Below are positions 33,806 through 46,700 of a DNA stretch of 64,000 bases, one piece after another. How positions within the stretch are numbered: position 1 is the stretch's first letter; each line of letters opens with the position of its first letter. Position numbers and translations under genes: made by a program. The notes under the pieces are model-generated. The model saw nothing but the letters and a program-made list of their open reading frames with translations, did no database searches and was not told the origin of the DNA. Origin of the DNA: Panorpa germanica (lineage: Eukaryota; Arthropoda; Insecta; Mecoptera; Panorpidae); the NCBI GenBank assembly GCA_963678705.1, contig CAVMBN010000120.1:1-64000 (forward strand), given 5' to 3'.

Positions 33806-36800
33806 ATGAAGGTGTTTATCCTTGCCATCTTCGTGTCTTGTGCCTTAACCACCAACGCTACGGTGAGTTTTTTACTTTTATTTGTTTGCTTTGACATTAT
33901 TCGCTCTCCCGTTCAGCACCGGCTATCTAGGTTCGACGTGGACTTCCTGGGGACTTCTCTTTTCTTGAGGAGCGCTGCTTGGTGCACCATTTCTTATTTT
34001 CTTAAGCAATTTTCCAGTTGTAGACGTGGCATTGCTTTATGTTCATGTAGTAGCGACCCTCCACGGCAGATGTCGGCTGGATGGTGATCAGTATCGGATT
34101 TATTGAATATTTTCAAGCTTTTTTGTTGTAATCGTCGATTTAGTTTGCATTTTGTTGAAAACTGATCGAAATATTGCTATTTAAACTTTTAAATTTTCCT
34201 AATTTATTATTTGGCCGCCATTTTGTGACAGCTGACGTCACTGTCTCCGTGGTATGTGTATTGCGTATTAACGTATTATTATGCGCCATCTCAATTTTAT
34301 TCTGCTGCATAACAGAGATGGCAATATTTTTAAGGGATAATTAGAGAAGTCATATTTGTCCATCTACCCGTTAAATATATTGCCATCTCTGTTATACAAC
34401 AGAGTGTAGAGCAGACGCGTACTCAAATGTCAACTATTACCTAAGGCTATCTCAATCAATCAAGACATCGATAAAAGTGGTAAACAAGGCCAAATGAAAT
34501 GGATTACAAATTATTCAACAGTATTCAGTACTAATTTTGAATATGACTAAAAAACAAAAGACATACATTCGCAAAAAATTCAAAATATCTGACCACAAAT
34601 ACCGGTCTTGGTTTTTCAGTCGGCTAGCACTCGGTGGTATCCTTCTGAGTGGACAACAACTGTGTATACGACCACTGAGTTGACAACAACGGAGTTGACA
34701 ACCCCGTCGCCTCCAGTCACTTATCCATCAGATGATTATTGCCCCATTGAAGAGATAAAAATTTGTAAGTGATCAACTGGTTTTACAAGACCCCCAATGC
34801 GCCCCTGTTGTTAACGTACTGTTATCTTTACAGGCGGGTATAAATATGGAGTTCCTGCAGCCAAAAGGCAACTCCCCTACGTTGCCTTTCTGAAGAGCAG
34901 AAATGCCTATAAAGTCCAGTACTGCAGCGGAAGTCTAATTCTTCAAAGATGGGTGCTCACTTCCGCTTATTGCACGCTCCCGTAAGTAAAATGTCTGATT
35001 TGGTATTTCTTTAGGTTGGTAACTAAAGTAACTCATTTTCCAGTCACTCAACTGTTGAGGTCACCCTCGGGGCCCTCATTCCGTTCGATGAAGAAGATCC
35101 GGACAGGGTTGTTGTGCAATCTGATGACATCTACATCCACCCTGGGTATCTTCCTCGTTATAAGAATCCTAAGAACGATGTGGCTTTGATTAAATTGCCC
35201 AAATCGTTAGGATCAGGTAAGATCATCAGATCCTGTAATTCACCAAACTCCAGAGCGTCATTCATTTGTGCTGATTGTTGCAGATGCCATCATCCCCATT
35301 TCCCTAAAAACTGACTCTGGACAAATCTCTAAGGACAACATTATTTTCGCTGCATGGGGGGAAGCTGGCTACGGTAGGTTCACAATAATCAGTTATTTCA
35401 TGTTACTGGTTCCATCTCCATACAGGGTGGTACATTCCCAAACAAAATTCTTGCTTGAGAGGAAATTTGGGCACTGCTTGTAGAAAAACAAAAAATATTA
35501 TTATTTAAATGGGCCATAGATGTGAAGAACGAAGTCCTGGAACTTTAGATCACATTTTATTTGATTCCATAAATTGTATAATTGTACATAGATTAGAATT
35601 TAACAAACAATTCATAGATGTGGCTGAAACCTTCTCAGTGACACTACATTTTTGTTGAAGAATTCTAAATAAATGAGGAAATTAATTAAGTTTTTGGAAA
35701 ATGCTATAAGTTCTGTATTAAATTGAGAGAAGCATAAATTATTTCAGAAACGCTGACCTTCACTAAAAACATGGCGATATTTAAAGGACCTTGTAGATGT
35801 GAAAACATGGACGAGGATGGGGAGTATGGCAGTGCTGCTATGGACTCGGAACTATTCTGCTGTATTTCTACAGATCACACCTTTTGTTTTGTAAGTGCCC
35901 AAGTTACTTTTTACTTACCCTAAGTTAGTCTATGTTAGGGAAGTACATGTTTGCCAGTAGTATACCAGATTTGATAGACTTTGAAAGACTTTGCGTTCTA
36001 AACTCAGATCACCTGTTGCACCATCGCATCATCGTAGCGCGCAAAGACCATTTCTACGAATTCTATCTAGCACCCATTGAACACAGTTACTAACACAGTT
36101 AATCTAACATAAGAAAAGTTACTTGTTACTTCTCAATTTCGATGACAGCTTTACAAAGTTTTTTGAAAAAGTCTAAAATCTTAAAAAGTCATTTTAAGGT
36201 TTAAGACTTTTAAAATAAAAATGTTTCAATGCTTCGGCGGTAAATCTCAAAGGATTGTGATTTTGAGTGTGATCTCAAATAAATGCGTCAAGTACCTACT
36301 CAGTGTCTAGTATGATCTTAGTGTGTTTTGACCTTTTCTTTGGTTGTGTTTAGTAAATAAATAAAAATAAAAGAAAATGGTTTTTAAAAGGACAAATATC
36401 CATGTCCTTGGAATCCCAAGGACATGGAGTATAAAAACAGGGAAAATGAACATGATCCTTGGCGCAACATATGTTAAGCAGACCCTATTGTTAAAGAACT
36501 GAGTTATTCTAAACATATGTTTTCTAAAACAGGTTGAAAGAATTCGTTCGAAGTATGAAAGTTTTTCTATGAAAGTGTTGTCCAACTTCTTCCAGCAAAC
36601 TCTTCGTTGAATGTCGCATGTTGAAGTCTCTAAAACATGTACCACGCCAACAAACGACAACATCCAAGGATTTGGTTTTGTTTGATGTCACCATTGAACA
36701 AAATGTTTTTTAGCAAATGTTCAATTGGATTACTAGCATTACACAGTACTTAAAATAAGGAGGCCTCAAAACTACGTCAGATGTGATATTGGGTTTACAT

Positions 36801-39800
36801 TGGAAAGTAAATATCATCAGAAGAAGAGTCACGCAGTAAATGTTTGGCTAGTACGAGTACAGTTCACTCGTCTGCGTAGCTTTTTAACATTACAACTGTT
36901 TTACGCGCGATGGTTCTGTTACAGACAATAAATGAATTCAAATCTCTAACTGATGCATTAATCTGTAACGTCTTCCATCTTGCAGATTCACAACGGGGCT
37001 GGTTTAGTCGTTAATGGAGTTCTAGTGGCCGTTATGAGCACGCGGTGCTTTCCCCATTGCCGTGACCATGAAGGCATCTTCACCAACGTCTACCACCATC
37101 TGCAGTGGATCAACAACACCTTGATTGAAGGTTGGTCTAAACTCTTTTTGCATATTATTCAAATATTTCATACCATACCTCTACCATAAAAATATGAAAT
37201 AGGCAGTGGCGGATTAACATTCTCTTTAAAATCACCTGCTCCTACTTGTTTTTAAAAAGTGAGGTTATCACAGTTACACATGCTTGGACTACACTTGGAC
37301 TTTAAATCATTTCTATTAGAAACAGAGCACCCTGGGAAATAAACAATTAAACGTGAACCTACACAATGCTATGAAGCTCTTAACTAAGCGTAGGATATAG
37401 AGTTACACTGGTTGCCATTTTGTTTTTCAGATTGCAGTACAGAATACATTACTGACTCCAGTACAGACTCCAGTACAGACTCCAGTACAGACTCCAGTAC
37501 AGAGTCCAGTACAGACTCCAGTACAGAGTCCACAACAGAGTCCACTCCTCAGGTTTATACAACTTGCAGTGATATTAAAACCGCTGGAGTGTACTTAATC
37601 CAGCCGAACGACGACATAGAGCCGTTTGAAGCTTATTGCGACATCGTGGACGGCAAAAAATGGACGGTAAGTACTCCGACTTCATTTCTTTCCAATGCAT
37701 TTCCTGTTTACATGCAGCGCTTCGTCTTTTGCCGACATCTCCCTAAACACAAAACGTAGATATTACCTTCAATATTTTACGCAAATGATAACTTTTTTTA
37801 AGTTAAATCAACGTTAAATATATGTTGACGATTATAAGATGGCAAATAAAGAAGAAACTCAGTTAAATTGTTTACTTTAGGGAACTGTCTCTTCATTTAG
37901 ACGTTTCTAGGATTACAAATCCGTAGTGGAAATGTAGGAGGCAGGAAACTTACAAACAATTATACATTGTCGTCCCCTAAATTGTAATCCTGCATTGAAA
38001 GTATCCAGAGAATTTGTTGTTTTATAATGTTTAAGTTGTTATTCCTGTTTAAACCAGTTATTTTGTTTCTTTCCTTTTAACTAATCCAAAGAGTCAATTA
38101 GAGCATTTCTTGGATGCCATAATTCCCAAATTGTCTATCCTAATTGAAAGTACAATGTTCCCGCTAAAGACAAAACGTAAACTAAAACCGAAACATAAAT
38201 GTTATGTAACCTTACATAATATTAACCTGAACAAATGTATGTAAATGGTAAAAGTTCTATTCCAAAGGAAATCCTTTTTCGATAACTCCAATATTTCTTT
38301 CCTAGAAATTTAATGAAGATATTTTGCAGGTCATCCAGCAGCGGTTCAGCAAGTCCGACTTTTACAAAAACTATGCCAGCTACACAAAAGGATTTGGGCC
38401 GATTGGTGGAAACCATTGGCTGGGACTGGAGAAGATCCACCAGGTGGGGTCACGATTTGTTCTTATCCTTATGTCATGACATTGTTTGTAAAGTGTCATT
38501 CAGTAATACCAACTGCACCGAACTAAACTCATAATCATCTGCTGTTAACTGGAAATGGAAATGTGATCACAGTTTAACTGTTACTTTCAGTTGACGAAAA
38601 ATGGCGACCATGAACTCAGGGTGGAATTGCAGGCCCACAACTTAACGAGGGGATACGCCCAGTACAGTACGTTTAAAGTTGGGTCAGCGGGGTCAGGATT
38701 CAAATTAACGATCTCTGGTTACAGCGGAAACGCAGGTAGGTCCAATGTTTATTCCACACGCAAGACTTCCTGTACGGATTTCATGTTCCCGTGGGTCACG
38801 TGGCCTACAAATTCGGCTGACATTCGGGGGGTGTTTAGTCAGATGGATTGATCTTCTGTATTCCGACCCTGGATCCTTTCAAAGTCACGTTATCAGAAGG
38901 ATCGTAGACACAGTGCCGGATTAAAGCGATACTCAATTAATCCATAATTCTCTATTAGACAACAATTCCACGAGACTGTCAACACAACTGATAAATCAAT
39001 TTATTAGACATTAATTAGTTAAATTTTAAAACAAAAAATGACCACATCCGACATCTCAAGATGAAACAATTACATGAAAAGACATAATTAAGACATATTT
39101 TAAATACGTAAATTACGATAATCGTCAATAATCGATAATACGATTATCGTAATAATCAAATAAATTTAATATAAATAAACGTTTTGGAAATGAAAATATT
39201 TGTTGTGGTTTAAGTCGTTTTTATCCGTAAATTTATTAAGGACCGTGTGAACCTAGCAAAGCCAGTGATGAACTTTCTAGAGGAAGGAAGAAAGTTGAGC
39301 TATGCCCGAATATATTATAATTATTATATTGTAATGATTTTGCCATTATGTATTACATTCTTTCGCCTTAAATCATTAAAGTACACATCCAAGATTCCCT
39401 TCACTGCTTCCCTTCAATAACTGCACAATCTTTTCACTTTTTACTCTTTTCTCACATGGATACTTAGCCCTTGCACATCCTTTCCTGTCTATTTTCTAAG
39501 TATCTGTTGCCTTTCTCTTCGTTTTACAATCTAAATCTTGCGATTTTTCTTATATTCCTTGTCTCTTTTTCTCGTACGTATTCCGGTAACTCTCTTTCCC
39601 AAATCTTCTTGTATCTTTCTTTATATTTACTGTTTTCAATTTTTTCCATTCTTTCCTGTTGCTGTATTATGTCGCAATAATCACCCGTTAGCGTACGCCA
39701 ATGGAACACTAGACCAGTTAGAAGATTAGTTCACGATGGAAAAAGAATTACTTTCCATCTTTCGCCCAATCAACGGACATTGCACCTGTATCAATTGTCA

Positions 39801-42800
39801 TTAGACCAAGAAATGTAGAATGTAATGCTGCACCACCTGTTGATCTAAAATAAACCCCAATAGCTGTGTTGCAATGCGAATCCCAAGCTGAATAACAATC
39901 CATCGAGGAATCCATCGATAACTAGAAGACCAAAAGGAGAATACGAATAAAAGCTAGATGAAAAACCAAGAGCACACATGAGAAGGTTACAAACAAACAA
40001 AACATTGATAAGGGAGATTAAAGGTCTAGAGGGTACTAAGTAATTGGAACCAACTGCATAATGTAGACCATAGGCGTTACAAGCCCTTCAACACTGAAAA
40101 TCACAAATCACAAACAACCCAGGATTATACCCACCGGGGAAGGAACTGTTGTTCATATTCAATCACATTGAAAACTAATCAAAATCAAAAACAGCAGCAC
40201 ACTAATCAAAAACGCTGAAGAAATCCAAAATGAATTTGGCAGAATGAGGACCAGAGAAAGAAACCATCAATAACTAAATGGAATGGATATTTAATACAAA
40301 TTCTAAAAGGACTAAAAAAGGACACGTCAACGCAGCAGGACCTATGTGGGGAGGAATATCAGGCAGCCTTGATAACGAAGATGGACAACGATGTGAAACG
40401 GATGTCGAAACAAATCAGCAGTTACAATTGTGAAAACTATTTAACAAATTAAGGGTAACCGGCAAATTATGGAAAAAAATATAAATTACATTTTCATAAA
40501 GCAAGTAAGGCAAGGACGTCATTGTTATTGGAAACCGCCTTAATATAAATAGGAAAGAACAAGCTAATTGGAAACACTGCAAGAAGCTACAACGGATTTA
40601 AAATTATAAACATTCCACCCAGCAATCTGCACAACAAACTTAAATCTGAAATAAGAAAATCAAGATAACTACCCCAAAGACATTTTTTCATTAGAAAGGA
40701 TAATCAAAACCACAAAATCATAATCCACATTCCGTAAATTAGAAACCCTGTTTAAATATTTCCATCTTTGCTCCATTCCAAACTCGCCCTTCTAATAAAT
40801 GTCTATTGTCATCATTTGCTAAATTTATGTAAAGCAATGAGCCATTTAAGAAGGTTGCAGCAAATGCATAGGTTGCAGGCGTAACAAAGAAGAAGAACCA
40901 CTCAAATAATTCTCACCATGCGAAGTCCAATTAATGCAAAAACAAAAAAACTCTTCGTGTATTGGACAAACGTCCGAATCATTTGCAGACATCATCGACC
41001 CTACAAAGCAATGCACCCTTCAGGGATGCAACAAGTAGGAGCTAAGACGAATTGGAAGGTGCTACCCCTGATGACCATCTTTGAGAATGTCACTGCCAAA
41101 GGAATACAACAGCTGGACCTGCATAACATCAACCAGGACGAATTTAAACCAATAACAAGACAGTACCAGGATGTAAAACCCATAAAAACCTAGAATTAAG
41201 TAATAAACGCATGCAGTTAATAATGCTGCAGTAATTAAACTATGTGTCCCTAAAGTAACAGGTTTAACTTAGATAGATATTTCCAAAAATCAATTAAATT
41301 TGAAAGAAATCAAATGACAATAAACTAAAATAAAAATTAAAATTTTTGGTAAGGAGGAGTTAAGGAAACAACAATTCCAGGAAACTGTCAAAGTTTGGAA
41401 TGACATCCGGCATCTCAAGATGAAGCAATAGTACTAGAAGACATGATTAGGAATGGCTCAATCGCTGCTGCTTAAGATCTAGACGCACAAGAGTTTTATC
41501 CAGTAGTTGTCTTCATTCACAGATAATTGTAAATTACAAAAGTCCATTAAAATTAATTTTTAATAAATAAAGGAATATTTTAGAAGTTAATTAAAAAACT
41601 GCATGACCTGCAGACCATAACCCCGCCCAATTAAAGAACCTCGAGAAGAAACTGATTTATTTTTATAATGGGTATCACAGTAATAGATAACTTAAAATGA
41701 ACGGGCCTAGTAGACCATGGGCATCCAATATCTCAATCCGGCACTGCATAGATACTAGGAAATCATCAGCGAAATGAAAGTGTCAAAAACCGCACTACGA
41801 CAAAACCATGCGATGTTCTGCAAAAAATGAATTGAATCCAGCGCCTGGTAGAAGTTCAAGGTCATTGTCCAGGCGTTTCCGGTGGCGTTAATTCCGGGAT
41901 AGAATAACGGGATCCCGCTTGATTTCTAGTCCCGTAAGTCCCAGAACTCTCCTATATTATCCTTATATTTCCACAAATCAAATATTTTATAATTATTGCA
42001 AAAATCCTGGAAAATGCATAATTCATTTTGTTTTGTAGTACGGAACACGTTGCGTTTTACTTTTGTAGAAAATTTAAATTATTTGACGTTGAAAACAACA
42101 GGAAGTTTTATGTTTTGTTTCCCCGTTGTCCATTGGTTGTAAAATAATCCCCCCTCCCTCCGTCGCCCCGTCTTCTCGTGAACGTGTTAACAACGGATGG
42201 TTGTTGCTGTGTGTGCCCAGTTGTTGGTTCGTTTGTACCGCAGTGTTCTTTTGATGTTTCAGGTGACTCCATGTACAGACCCCCATACAGCGACAGCTAC
42301 TGGACCAACGAGCTGAGCGGAATGAAATTCTCTACGTACGACAAAGACCAGGACAAGTACTCGGGTAACTGTGCTGAGAGGCTGCAAGGAGCCTGGTGGT
42401 ACAATCGTTGTACGTTAAGGTAACTATCTCCACCTGTGTCTGCGTCACGTGACGCATGACGTGACGGTCCTGTAGAGTGTAGTGTTGCCACCTCATCGGA
42501 CGCCCGTGCCTAGACACATTATCTCCAGTCCACGGGTTTACTTATTCCTACTCCGGCTCTGCGAGTTCTCTCACAAAACACACAATTATTCGTTTCCATG
42601 TTACAACATTTCCTCCGCGGCAGTTCAGGAATATGAATCCGTTAAATATTCAAACTTTTATCAAATTTCAACAAATTTATTAAACTGAAAATAAGACATT
42701 ATACTTAAACTAGTAAAATATTTTAGAACTTTTGCTTTAATTAAGGTAGTTGTACCGCGACACTAACTTCTATAGCTGTCCTACTCTTTCTAATACACGT

Positions 42801-43256
42801 CCTATATTTAGGTTAACTTTTTTACGTTAATGTTATGTCAGATTACATTAAGAAATATATTCGTTTGACATAAATTTACGTTTTTTGTTCATCGGGTGAT
42901 TGATTAAAAGCAGTTTTATTAGATGAAATAAAAATATGCAGCAACCCAATGAAACTCCCATCGTTTTGTTGCGGATTTAGATTTTTGTAATTTATGATTT
43001 TCAGTGAATTGACTAAAATATATTTCAGTGCAGAGTTCATGGCAACATTCAGTTGTTGTCAGTTGGTAACCCTGATCCATTTATGTTCTCCCTGTGTTTT
43101 TGTGTTGGTACTATTCTAACGTTGTGTTTTACTTGCAGCAATTTGAACAGTGTGTACCACGACTCGGCTGTGTATGGTAAGAAGACAATGAACTGGCATC
43201 ATAACTTTTACTACTACGCACTTAAAACATCGCGGATGCTGATCAGAAGGAAATGA
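33806..43256 (+). CDS. secreted serine-protease homologue fused to a fibrinogen-related domain, copy A
   Basis: Thirteen exons: 33806-33862, 34620-34764, 34834-34981, 35044-35216, 35284-35373, 35426-about 35474, 35748-35890, 36986-37130, 37431-37666, 38330-38443, 38591-38735, 42263-42419, 43139-43256. Signal peptide MKVFILAIFVSCALTTNAT; a Thr/Pro-rich segment; a trypsin-fold domain (CSGSLILQRWVLTSAYC, NDVALIKL, AAWGEAG, TNVYHHLQWI). The catalytic His is Tyr (SAYC for AAHC), and the GDSGG site reads HNGAG, so Ser is lost. The Asp remains. A Ser/Thr/Asp repeat linker follows, then a complete FReD (YCDIVDGKKWT, GNHWLGLEKIH, MKFSTYDKDQDK, NCAERLQGAWWYNRC, MLIRR). Likely a secreted recognition or clotting-type lectin. 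The exon 6/7 join is uncertain: the obvious GT/AG pair yields a TAA codon there. Confidence 0.82.
34302..34402. mobile_element. small MITE/hairpin in intron 1, copy A
   Basis: Inverted repeat ATAACAGAGATGGCAATAT...ATATTGCCATCTCTGTTAT enclosing about 55 bp. The same unit is at about 53142-53237 in copy B, so it pre-dates the duplication. Confidence 0.6.
36389..36428. repeat. short perfect hairpin in intron 7
   Basis: CCATGTCCTTGG and CCAAGGACATGG are separated by about 5 bases; also present in copy B near 54901-54930. No function is evident. Confidence 0.5.
37440..37553 (+). repeat. 12-bp minisatellite coding the Ser/Thr/Asp linker
   Basis: Repeats of GACTCCAGTACA (and GAGTCC variants) encode the DSST / ESST linker between the protease-like and FReD domains in exon 9. 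Copy B (about 55942-56049) has one unit fewer. Such Ser/Thr runs are typical O-glycosylated spacers. Confidence 0.85.
38736..42262 (+). other. long intron 11 of the copy A FReD gene
   Basis: 3.5 kb between FReD exons 11 and 12. No gene supported. A segment of about 50 bp (CATCTCAAGATGAAACAATTACATGAAAAGACAT) at 39050-39090 recurs in diverged form at 41405-41450. C/T-rich runs lie at 39390-39660. The remainder looks like decayed repeat sequence. Confidence 0.6.
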
Positions 43257-44373
43257 TCAGCGAAAACGAAGCCGCAAAACAAAAACACACAGGGAGGGAA
43301 GGAAATGAAATGAACGGAACCACGAGACAGAAAGAGAGAGAGAGAGAGAGAACACAATGAGATTAATTAGAGGATTTAATTAGTCCGACATCTTCATTAA
43401 ATAAAAATTCCACTTGTAAAACTAATTTATTATTTACTAAAAGTACAGGGTGTCCAAAAGGCGACTACTAACTTATTTAAATAGCGTAAATATAGAACAC
43501 AAATAATAGGGAACATGCCTACAATTTAAAATTCATTAAATTTCTTAAAACCCTGGAAGATTATGTTCAGTTCATTAGTGGGACATTTCGAACACTACAC
43601 CTGGTTCAATAGGCAGACAACTCATAAATGCACACGAGATGTCTCACTAATGAACTGGACGGTAATTTAAAAGAATTTTATTTGTTTCATTAAAATTTAC
43701 AAAAATCAGAAAATATCAAACAATAGACTTAACCGCGTTGTCTTCTAGGCGGCTCATCTAGTAAGTTGTTTCTCAGTGGGGACAAAACTTTGCAACGATG
43801 TTATAATTTAAAACCTGGTTGCAAAGTTTTGACCCAAATGAACTTATAAAACAAAATTTAAACTAAAATTTAAAAAAAAAAGGAAAAATTGCCTGAAATA
43901 ATTGAAGAAATGTAGAAAATCTCTCTCTCTTTCTCTCACCCTGTCCTCTCTTTTTATTAGAAATTTATGTATTTACTAAAATAATATTCAAATAACGCGC
44001 CCTTTCTATAGAAAGAGTTAAGTAAAGCCGCCATCTTGAATATTATTTCAAATATAAATTAAATATTATAAATATATAATAAAAAATGGATTGTATTGAA
44101 ATATATAAAAAAAATGAATCCCTCAAATATCCAATGGTTTTGAAATAAATAACACTACTTATAACTACTAACCTAAGATCACAACCTAATTTAAATATGC
44201 TGATAGATGGCAGCACTTTCTATGACTGACAAACAACACCGAGTTATGAACCAGAGATCAAATGAACAGCAAATAGTTGAAGTGTCATTATCAGTTGTCA
44301 TTCGATGTATTAATTGGTGTTAATTAGTATTTAACAATTAAATCAGTTGTGTACTTCATTTAAATAGTTAAGA
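43257..44373. other. intergenic, FReD gene to LIN37
   Basis: No gene seen. Contains a (GA)n run at about 43330-43352, a dispersed repeat tip TACAGGGTGTCCAAAAGG near 43444 (similar to TACAGGGTGTCCAACAGT near 33443 and 52240), and a CT-rich run near 43920. It should include the LIN37 promoter. Confidence 0.55.
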
Positions 44374-46313
44374 ATGCCTAAAAGACGTTTCGCTATTAAA
44401 TCAGAGGACAGTGATTCTAATATTACAAGTAATAAACATATTTAATAATTAGCTAAGTGTGTGTGAGTGTTTTATAGGTTATGTGTATTATTCAACAATA
44501 GTAAATTATTTGTAGGGGATGATGTTTTGCTTGCTAGGGGACGTTTAGCTGGGGCTCTGCAGGGTATCATCGAGGGAAGTGATGAAGACAGCAAAGAATC
44601 CGAACTTTCTGAAGAAGAGGAATACAAAACAGTGACTTCAACCTCAACCTCAACAGCAACAACAAGTCGAAAGTAAATAAAATAACATAAAATTTACATC
44701 ATTTATTGATAATATTTATTATATACTCGTATATTTCCAGTAACTTATTGAAGGGGAGAAGAAAGCGACATGGTGTCACGGAATGTCAGCAAACGTACAT
44801 TATGAAACTTTTTGACAGAAGTGTAGATTTAGCTAAATTTAGGGAAAACACGGCGTTGTACCCTGTCTGCAGAGCTTGGATGGCTAACGAGCCGAAATTG
44901 TTGAAGCCTAAAATGTAAGTAGATCTGGACCACGTCCTAATTTCTATAAAACTGTGCAATTTATTTATAAATAGATAAAGATGGCTACCATAACCTCAAA
45001 TGTCCATATAACAAATAGCTGACCTATCCCACTGCATGTTACGTCATCAATATGGCCGACACACATTTATTAACATCAAGTTCAATCAACAATTGTCTTG
45101 ACTTCTTTTTAAAATATATTAAATTGATTTTATTGATTTGATTGATTAAATACACAGGCGAATGAAACAAGAAAAAGACACACCTGAAGAAATTGAAGTA
45201 GAGCCTCCTCAAAGAGTTGACATTTCCCAAATGGAATTCGACGAAAAGAACATTACAGATGTTTTTAGTTTGCCAGCTCCTGTTGGGAAACCAGGATCCC
45301 GAATTCCTCCACCGCTGGACTTCCATTTGAATAGGGACAAAAATAACATCAATTTAGACTACGTAAGTCTTGATTTAGTACAGGCTGCAGGCTGCTGAAC
45401 TCATTGTTACTGCTAAACTAGGGGGCGCATAATCCTGTATTTTCTTTTGTTTAACACATCCTAAAATAGCATCAGTTGGGTCACGTGACCATTTAAAGGG
45501 AAACGAGTTGCTGATAATTCTCTTTATGCGGTTCGGTCCACATGGCTTTTGTGATAACTACGAGTTCAGCAATTTGGAAAAATAGTTATTTAATGATTCT
45601 TTGTTGCAGGAAACGAATCCTGCCATTGACAAGGACGTTTTATTGGCTGACCATATGAAGCAATGGAATAAAGTGAAAAGCCATTGGCAAAAGCATGCGT
45701 TCGAAAATGAGAAGAGATACAACCCCAGCACCAAAATACTAACGGCCATTTATAACAAGTAATACTAAGTTTTATTAAACCCAGAACCCAAAATCCAAAA
45801 CCCAGGGCTGTGGCCTGGTCGGTAGCCTTAAAATGGTCCAGCTGCGACCAAATTAAGGCCAACCTACCAACTCAGTGTAAATCTGCTTTAGTCCACTCTA
45901 CTTTTGTTAAAGATTGGTTTGACACGTTTTAATTTGTGTTGTGAACAATATCTTAAATTCTAGAAATGTCCTGATAAAGTTACCTATCAGGATCTCAAAT
46001 GTGATTTGTTTTAAATAGAACCAGGATAATTAAAGGGTCAAAACTTTGCAAACAACCTAGTTCATTATTAGTTCATTTAAATTAAAGCTTAATAACGATT
46101 TAGGGGAGGGGCCCATTTTGTAACTGCTTGCCTGACTTCTGACGATTGTTCAAAGCCCTATAATTCACAGATTAGGCTACTGAGGCTAGTTTCAAGGTAG
46201 TGCTCTTTATTTAAGGGCTTCTGATAGCTTAGTTTAGAAAATATAGCGCTTTGAAAAATCGTTAAAATTATTGGATTTTCATTTTCAGAGCTCAAGAAAA
46301 TATGGATTATTGA
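44374..46313 (+). CDS. lin37: LIN37 / Mip40, DREAM-MuvB complex subunit
   Basis: Six exons: 44374-44428, 44516-44672, 44741-44914, 45158-45362, 45610-45758 and 46289-46313, all with GT/AG junctions and a continuous frame. Landmarks of the family are RRKRHGV...[29 protein letters not shown], a [19 protein letters not shown] block, and the C-terminal [20 protein letters not shown]...ILTAIYNK block. About 250 aa, usual for LIN37. The protein is a core subunit of the MuvB part of the DREAM complex, which represses cell-cycle genes in the nucleus. It converges with the exportin-6 exons to its right. It is the only clearly intact conserved host gene in the window. AATAAA at 46377-46382. Confidence 0.9.
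46099..46262. mobile_element. diverged MITE relative in LIN37 intron 5
   Basis: GCCCATTTTGTAACTGCTTG..., then AGATTAGGCTACT...GTTTCAAGGTA and TTCTGATAG...TTTAGAAAATATA parallel the Polinton-arm MITE at 27373-27587, with many differences and a missing far end. Confidence 0.6.
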
Positions 46314-46376
46314 AAATGCGGAAAAACCAGGGAGCCTTAAAAATGGCTGGCACTATTTTGTATTGTAAATGATGAA

Positions 46377-46382
46377 AATAAA
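46377..46382 (+). terminator. poly(A) signal of LIN37
   Basis: AATAAA, 64 bases after the LIN37 stop codon. Confidence 0.6.
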
Positions 46383-46493
46383 TTCAATTGTATTTTGGAT
46401 TAAATGAATATTGAACATTTATTTTGTGACATTTTATTTTATACATTTTTACCTTTTCCTAACTGAATTTATTCAATTCGCAATATGACAGTT

Positions 46494-46700
46494 TGCCATC
46501 GCTATTAAACAAGAGAAGTGCAAAAGAGATGCAGAATTAAACGTCAAAGCTATAGCAGCTGTTGCGTCGACCCATAAAGTGATATAAAACGAAACGATGA
46601 ATAACATGACTTCAGGAATATTACGCAATAAAACTTTAAATAGCTATATCTCTGTCAATTTTTAGATATTTAATAAAATAAAAACTTTTATTAAACAATA
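46494..46700. repeat. dispersed repeat, copy 1
   Basis: GCCATCGCTATTAAACAAGA...CAGAATTAAACGTCAAAG...AGGAATATTACGCA... matches 48551-48765 (about 85-90% by eye). It lies between the two convergent genes; an unclassified repeat family. Confidence 0.7.

Larger units (their letters stand above)
30437..38726. repeat. host tandem duplication, copy A (main part)
   Basis: Matches 49236-57226 over its whole length with a few percent differences and small indels. One larger difference is about 340 bp (35473-35812) present here and absent from copy B. It covers the exportin-6 segment and exons 1-11 of the protease-homologue/FReD gene. The right edge of the match is inside exon 11 at 38721-38722. Confidence 0.92.

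Noticed and set aside
36307-36663. 118-aa frame on the minus strand in intron 7, repeated without change at 54809-55165
   Set aside because: Identity only reflects the recent duplication. It is antisense inside an intron, has no family match I recognise, and has no splice or promoter context.
40918-41193. 91-aa frame in intron 11 of the FReD gene
   Set aside because: No recognisable domain or splice context; probably chance or decayed repeat.
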